Assembly: GCA_963837445.1 (NCBI GenBank)
Contig: CAWINK010000003.1
Coordinates: 1-64,000, forward strand
Source of the DNA: JACVRW01 sp963837445
GTDB taxonomy: Bacteria; Actinomycetota; Thermoleophilia; Solirubrobacterales; Thermoleophilaceae
DNA: 64,000 nt
Direction of reading: 5' to 3'
The notes below the pieces were generated by a model. The model was not told the origin of the DNA. It did no database searches and worked only from the letters and a program-made list of their open reading frames with translations. Positions 61,216-64,000 of the stretch are shown in pieces. The position numbers and the translations under genes are program-made. Each line of letters begins with the position of its first letter. The stretch's first letter is position 1.

Positions 61216-62673
61216 GTGCGTGAAGAAGAAGAAGAGCGTCGTCCCACGCCCAAGGCCCCGCTCCAGCCCGTGCCGCCGCCGCCCGCGCCCCCGGCGCCAC
61301 CCCCGCCGGCGGAGTTCAGCCTCACCAGCCCGGTGGCGATCTACTCCGGCAGCTTCGGCGTCCGCGAGGCGGAGCGCCTGCTCTGGCGCGCGGGCTTCGG
61401 CCCCTCGCCCGGCCACGCCGAGGCGCTCGCCGCGATGGGCCTCCACCGCGCGGTGGCGGCCCTCACACGTCCGTCCGGAGCGGCCACGCTCACCGGCGCG
61501 GCGCCGACCGACGAGGACGGCAACCCGCTCGCGCCCGCGGACCTCTGGGGACACGACCACCTCTGGTGGCTCGACCGGATGGTGCGCACCGACCAGCCGC
61601 TCGTGGAGCGCATGACGCTCGTGTGGCACGACTGGTTCGCCACGTCGAACGACGGCGTGGGCCAGCAGCAGCTGATGCTCGACCAGAACGAGCTCTTCCG
61701 GCGGAATGCGTTCGGTTCCTTCGACCAGCTCCTCCACGACGTGACTCAGGACCCGGCGATGATCGTGTGGCTCAACCTCGACCAGAACTCGCGCTGGAGT
61801 CCCAACGAGAACTACGCGCGCGAGGTGATGGAGCTGTTCACCCTCGGCGCGGACCGCGGTGCCTACACGGAGCAGGACGTGCGCCAGCTCGCCCGCGCGC
61901 TCACCGGGTTCGACTTCGACTGGAGCGACGAGCTCGGGATGCACAACTTCCGCTACGTCCCGACCCGGCACGACAACGGCAACAAGACGGTCTTCGGGCA
62001 GACGGGCACGTGGACCTGGGAGCAGGGCGTGGCGATGTGCGTGCGCCACGCGCTGCATCCATCGTTCTTCGTCGAGAAGCTGTGGAGCTACTTCATCGCG
62101 ACCGCGCCGTCGGCGGGTGACCGCCAGGCGCTCGAGTCGCTGTACGTGTCGAGCGGCTATCAGGTGCGGCCGGTGCTCGAGGCGATCCTGCTGCACCCGA
62201 GCCTGCACACGGGGCCGCGCCTGGTCAAGCCGCCGATCGTCCTGCTTGCCGGGCTCCTGCGCGCGCTCCAGCGCTCGGTCGACGGCGAGTACTGGATCTG
62301 GTACTCGGAGAACGCCGGGCAGCGGCTCTTCTTCCCACCCGACGTGTCCGGCTGGGACGACTCGCGCTGGCTCGACACGAGCACGACCCGCGGCCGCTTC
62401 GAGCTCGTCTCACGCGCACTGACGGGCCGGGTGCTGGACGGCGACGCGGTCGACGACTACGACGAGACCGAGACGCCCGAGCAGGCCGTGGCCGCGGCGC
62501 GTGCCTGGGCCCACGGCCCGAGCCTGAGCTCCGAGACCGTGGCTCTGCTCACGAGCTTCGCCGCCGACGCGCTGTCTGGCGCCGGCGGCTGGCAGCTCAG
62601 CACGTACCGCGGCCTGCGCCAGAACGCGCTGCGCCACCTGATCCTGGCCTCGCCCGACTACCAGACGAGCTGA
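61216..62673 (+). CDS. DUF1800 domain-containing protein
   Basis: This protein has 485 residues as read from GTG 61216. A Glu-run then a Pro-rich linker (about 1-32) is followed by the DUF1800 core (REAERLLWRAGFGPSPGHAE, ERMTLVWHDWFATSNDGVGQ, NYAREVMELFTLGADRGAYT, LTGFDFDW, VEKLWSYFI, LHTGPRLVKPPIVLLAGLLR, FFPPDVSGWDDSRW). Function is unestablished; it is usually paired with DUF1501 in export-linked loci. GTG 61216 has no ribosome site, and the likely original start is upstream at 60995 in another frame. It is three bases from the DUF1501 gene. Confidence 0.85.
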   Translation: MREEEEERRPTPKAPLQPVPPPPAPPAPPPPAEFSLTSPVAIYSGSFGVREAERLLWRAGFGPSPGHAEALAAMGLHRAVAALTRPSGAATLTGAAPTDEDGNPLAPADLWGHDHLWWLDRMVRTDQPLVERMTLVWHDWFATSNDGVGQQQLMLDQNELFRRNAFGSFDQLLHDVTQDPAMIVWLNLDQNSRWSPNENYAREVMELFTLGADRGAYTEQDVRQLARALTGFDFDWSDELGMHNFRYVPTRHDNGNKTVFGQTGTWTWEQGVAMCVRHALHPSFFVEKLWSYFIATAPSAGDRQALESLYVSSGYQVRPVLEAILLHPSLHTGPRLVKPPIVLLAGLLRALQRSVDGEYWIWYSENAGQRLFFPPDVSGWDDSRWLDTSTTRGRFELVSRALTGRVLDGDAVDDYDETETPEQAVAAARAWAHGPSLSSETVALLTSFAADALSGAGGWQLSTYRGLRQNALRHLILASPDYQTS

Positions 62674-62675
62674 CC

Positions 62676-64000
62676 ATGCCCAACTGTGGCTGCAACGACT
62701 ACTCACGCACCCAGCTGCTGCGCCGCGCGGCGGCCGAGGCCGGCGCCGGACTGCCCGCCATCGAGCCGGGCATGCCGATGCCAGCGGGCACCGGGTTGAC
62801 CAGGCGCTCGTTCGTCTCGCGGACCACCGGGCTGGCGCTGTCGGTCTACGGAGCGGCGAGCCTCGGGCCCAAGGCCTTCGAGGAGGGAATCGCCGCGGCC
62901 GCGGCGCAGTCGCCCTCCGAGCGAATCCTCATCTCCGTCTTCCTGTCCGGAGGGGCCGACTCGCTCACGATGCTCGCCCCCACGAGCGCGCACCCTCAGT
63001 ACGCGGCGAGCCGGCCGACCCTGGCGCTGCCCGACGGCCAGGGCACTCCGTTCACCGAGGACAGCTCGCTGCGCTGGCATCCCTCGTTCGGCGGGCTCGC
63101 GGAGCTCTACGGCGAGGGCAAGGTCACGGTGATGCCGGCGATCGGCTACGACGACGCGAACCAGTCCCACTTCACGAGCCGCCACTACTGGGAGGTCGGC
63201 GACGTGAACCCGTTCGGCCGCTGGGGCTGGCTCGGGCGCTACCTCGACCAGCACGGCGTGGCCGACAACCCGCTCCAGGGACTGGCGCTCGGCTGGGACC
63301 TCCAGCCGGTGCTCGCCGCCCGCGACGTGCCCGTGGCGACCGTGGGGGAGCCCGACAACTACGACTTCTGGACTCCCGGCGTCTGGGGCCCCGTGCAGGA
63401 CAAGATGCTCGACGCGTTCGGCGACCTCGGCGAGCTGTCGACCAGCGACCCGGGCCTCGGACAGGCGCGCGCGGCGGTGGCGGCCACCGGCCGCCTGCGC
63501 GACCAGCTCGCGCCCTACCAGGACGGGTTCACGAGTCCCGCCGGCGTGACCTACCCGGGTGGCAGCTTCGCCGGGCGCCTGCGGGCGCTCGCGGCGATGG
63601 TCGACGGCGGCCTGCCGCTGAAGGTGGTCGCGATCGAGAGCGGCGGCTACGACACGCACTCGAACCAGGCCGGCAGTCTGCCCGCGGACCTGCTCGAGAT
63701 CGGCAACAGCCTGCGTTCCTTCCAGCGCGACCTCGAGGCACGCGGGCTTCAGGACCGCGTGCTCGTGCACGTGTGGAGCGAGTTCGGCCGCCGGCCGAAC
63801 GAGAACGGCTCGGGCACGGACCACGGCGCGGCCGGGGCGGGCTTCGTGATCGGCTCGCAGGCGCGCGGCGAGATGGTCGGCGAGTTTCCCGGCCTCGCGA
63901 CGCTCGACGACGACGACAACCTCCGCAACACCTCCGACTTCCGCGGCGTCTACTGCTCGCTGCTCGAGCAGTGGCTCGGCGTGGACGCCGGGCCGATCAT
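62676..64000 (+). CDS. DUF1501 domain-containing protein with twin-arginine-like signal (3' truncated by window edge)
   Basis: At least 441 residues. A short Cys-bearing N-terminus (MPNCGCNDYSRTQ) precedes LTRRSFVSRTTGLALSVYGA, a twin-arginine export signal. The DUF1501/sulfatase-like core follows: ILISVFLSGGADSLTMLAPT, HPSFGGLAELYGEGKVTVM, ANQSHFTSRHYWEVG, KVVAIESGGYDTHSNQAG, and VWSEFGRRPNENGSGTDHGA. These are the metal-site segments of the alkaline phosphatase/sulfatase-like fold. It is coupled to DUF1800 and continues beyond 64000. Confidence 0.9.
   Translation, partial: MPNCGCNDYSRTQLLRRAAAEAGAGLPAIEPGMPMPAGTGLTRRSFVSRTTGLALSVYGAASLGPKAFEEGIAAAAAQSPSERILISVFLSGGADSLTMLAPTSAHPQYAASRPTLALPDGQGTPFTEDSSLRWHPSFGGLAELYGEGKVTVMPAIGYDDANQSHFTSRHYWEVGDVNPFGRWGWLGRYLDQHGVADNPLQGLALGWDLQPVLAARDVPVATVGEPDNYDFWTPGVWGPVQDKMLDAFGDLGELSTSDPGLGQARAAVAATGRLRDQLAPYQDGFTSPAGVTYPGGSFAGRLRALAAMVDGGLPLKVVAIESGGYDTHSNQAGSLPADLLEIGNSLRSFQRDLEARGLQDRVLVHVWSEFGRRPNENGSGTDHGAAGAGFVIGSQARGEMVGEFPGLATLDDDDNLRNTSDFRGVYCSLLEQWLGVDAGPI

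Overview
The window is 64 kb of high-GC DNA, mostly strongly G/C-ending codons. It looks chromosomal and actinobacterial, most likely class Thermoleophilia, order Solirubrobacterales. The reasons are the gene content (dnaK-grpE-dnaJ-hspR, paired DUF1800/DUF1501 genes, DUF6458, myo-inositol-phosphate synthase beside a CDP-alcohol phosphotransferase), several secreted clan-A-like glycoside hydrolases, and an N-terminal LSYxNVxAT-type segment that I associate with secreted proteins of this order. The taxonomic call is inference, since no rRNA lies in the window. I saw no tRNA, rRNA, CRISPR array, integrase or transposase.

Layout. (1) 1-5771, plus strand: a tightly overlapping operon of a polyamine-type ABC permease (partial), an APC amino-acid/amine permease, a universal stress protein, a class III aminotransferase, an enolase-superfamily enzyme and a phospholipase D-like protein, probably for uptake and breakdown of an amine or amino-acid compound. 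A LOG-family nucleotide phosphoribohydrolase converges on it. (2) 6725-17369, minus strand: pyruvate (or branched 2-oxoacid) dehydrogenase parts. E3 (lpd) is upstream and E1alpha, E1beta and E2 are downstream, separated by a 4.5 kb block (11413-15942) holding two frameshift-ridden secreted-protein pseudogenes, a heptad-repeat membrane protein and an unknown secreted protein. (3) 17386-25814: a small membrane protein, three secreted glycoside hydrolases, thiE, then a TPP riboswitch driving thiO-thiS-thiG and a SnoaL-like gene; then a cupredoxin lipoprotein and argF. (4) 26677-29927: an EEP-family hydrolase, a Lys/Ser/Ala-rich phasin-like protein with a frameshift in a tandem repeat, and an RlmD/RumA-type RNA methyltransferase lacking the usual Fe-S cysteines.

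(5) 29924-39723, minus strand: eleven closely packed genes. They include a haloalkane-dehalogenase-like hydrolase, two membrane proteins, a PAP2/inositol phosphotransferase-like enzyme, a PIP-synthase-like CDP-alcohol transferase, inositol-3-phosphate synthase, a glycosyltransferase-PHP fusion, a UDG-like protein without recognisable catalytic motifs, a Usp-like protein, a zinc-ribbon-like protein and a secreted protein. This suggests an inositol-phospholipid/glycolipid pathway with unexplained passengers. (6) 39751-42985: endonuclease III, an EamA transporter, a secreted protein and an FKBP lipoprotein. (7) 43140-52779: the heat-shock cluster dnaK-grpE-dnaJ-hspR, an ECF sigma factor with a membrane partner, a fourth glycoside hydrolase and clpB. 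(8) 52792-57376: a small membrane protein, a SARP/BTAD regulator, DUF1059, a large repeat-bearing secreted protein and another secreted protein. (9) 57426-60740: GYD-domain gene, purD, purE, purB. (10) 60741-64000: a very strong hairpin, then DUF1800 and DUF1501 (partial).

Three otherwise healthy genes (APC permease, phasin-like, DUF1800) each show a single apparent frameshift near the 5' end in a short GC or AAG run, and thiO may be a fourth. These may be assembly errors or real slippage. The pseudogenes at 11.4-14.4 kb carry many frameshifts while the encoded peptide segments stay recognisable.
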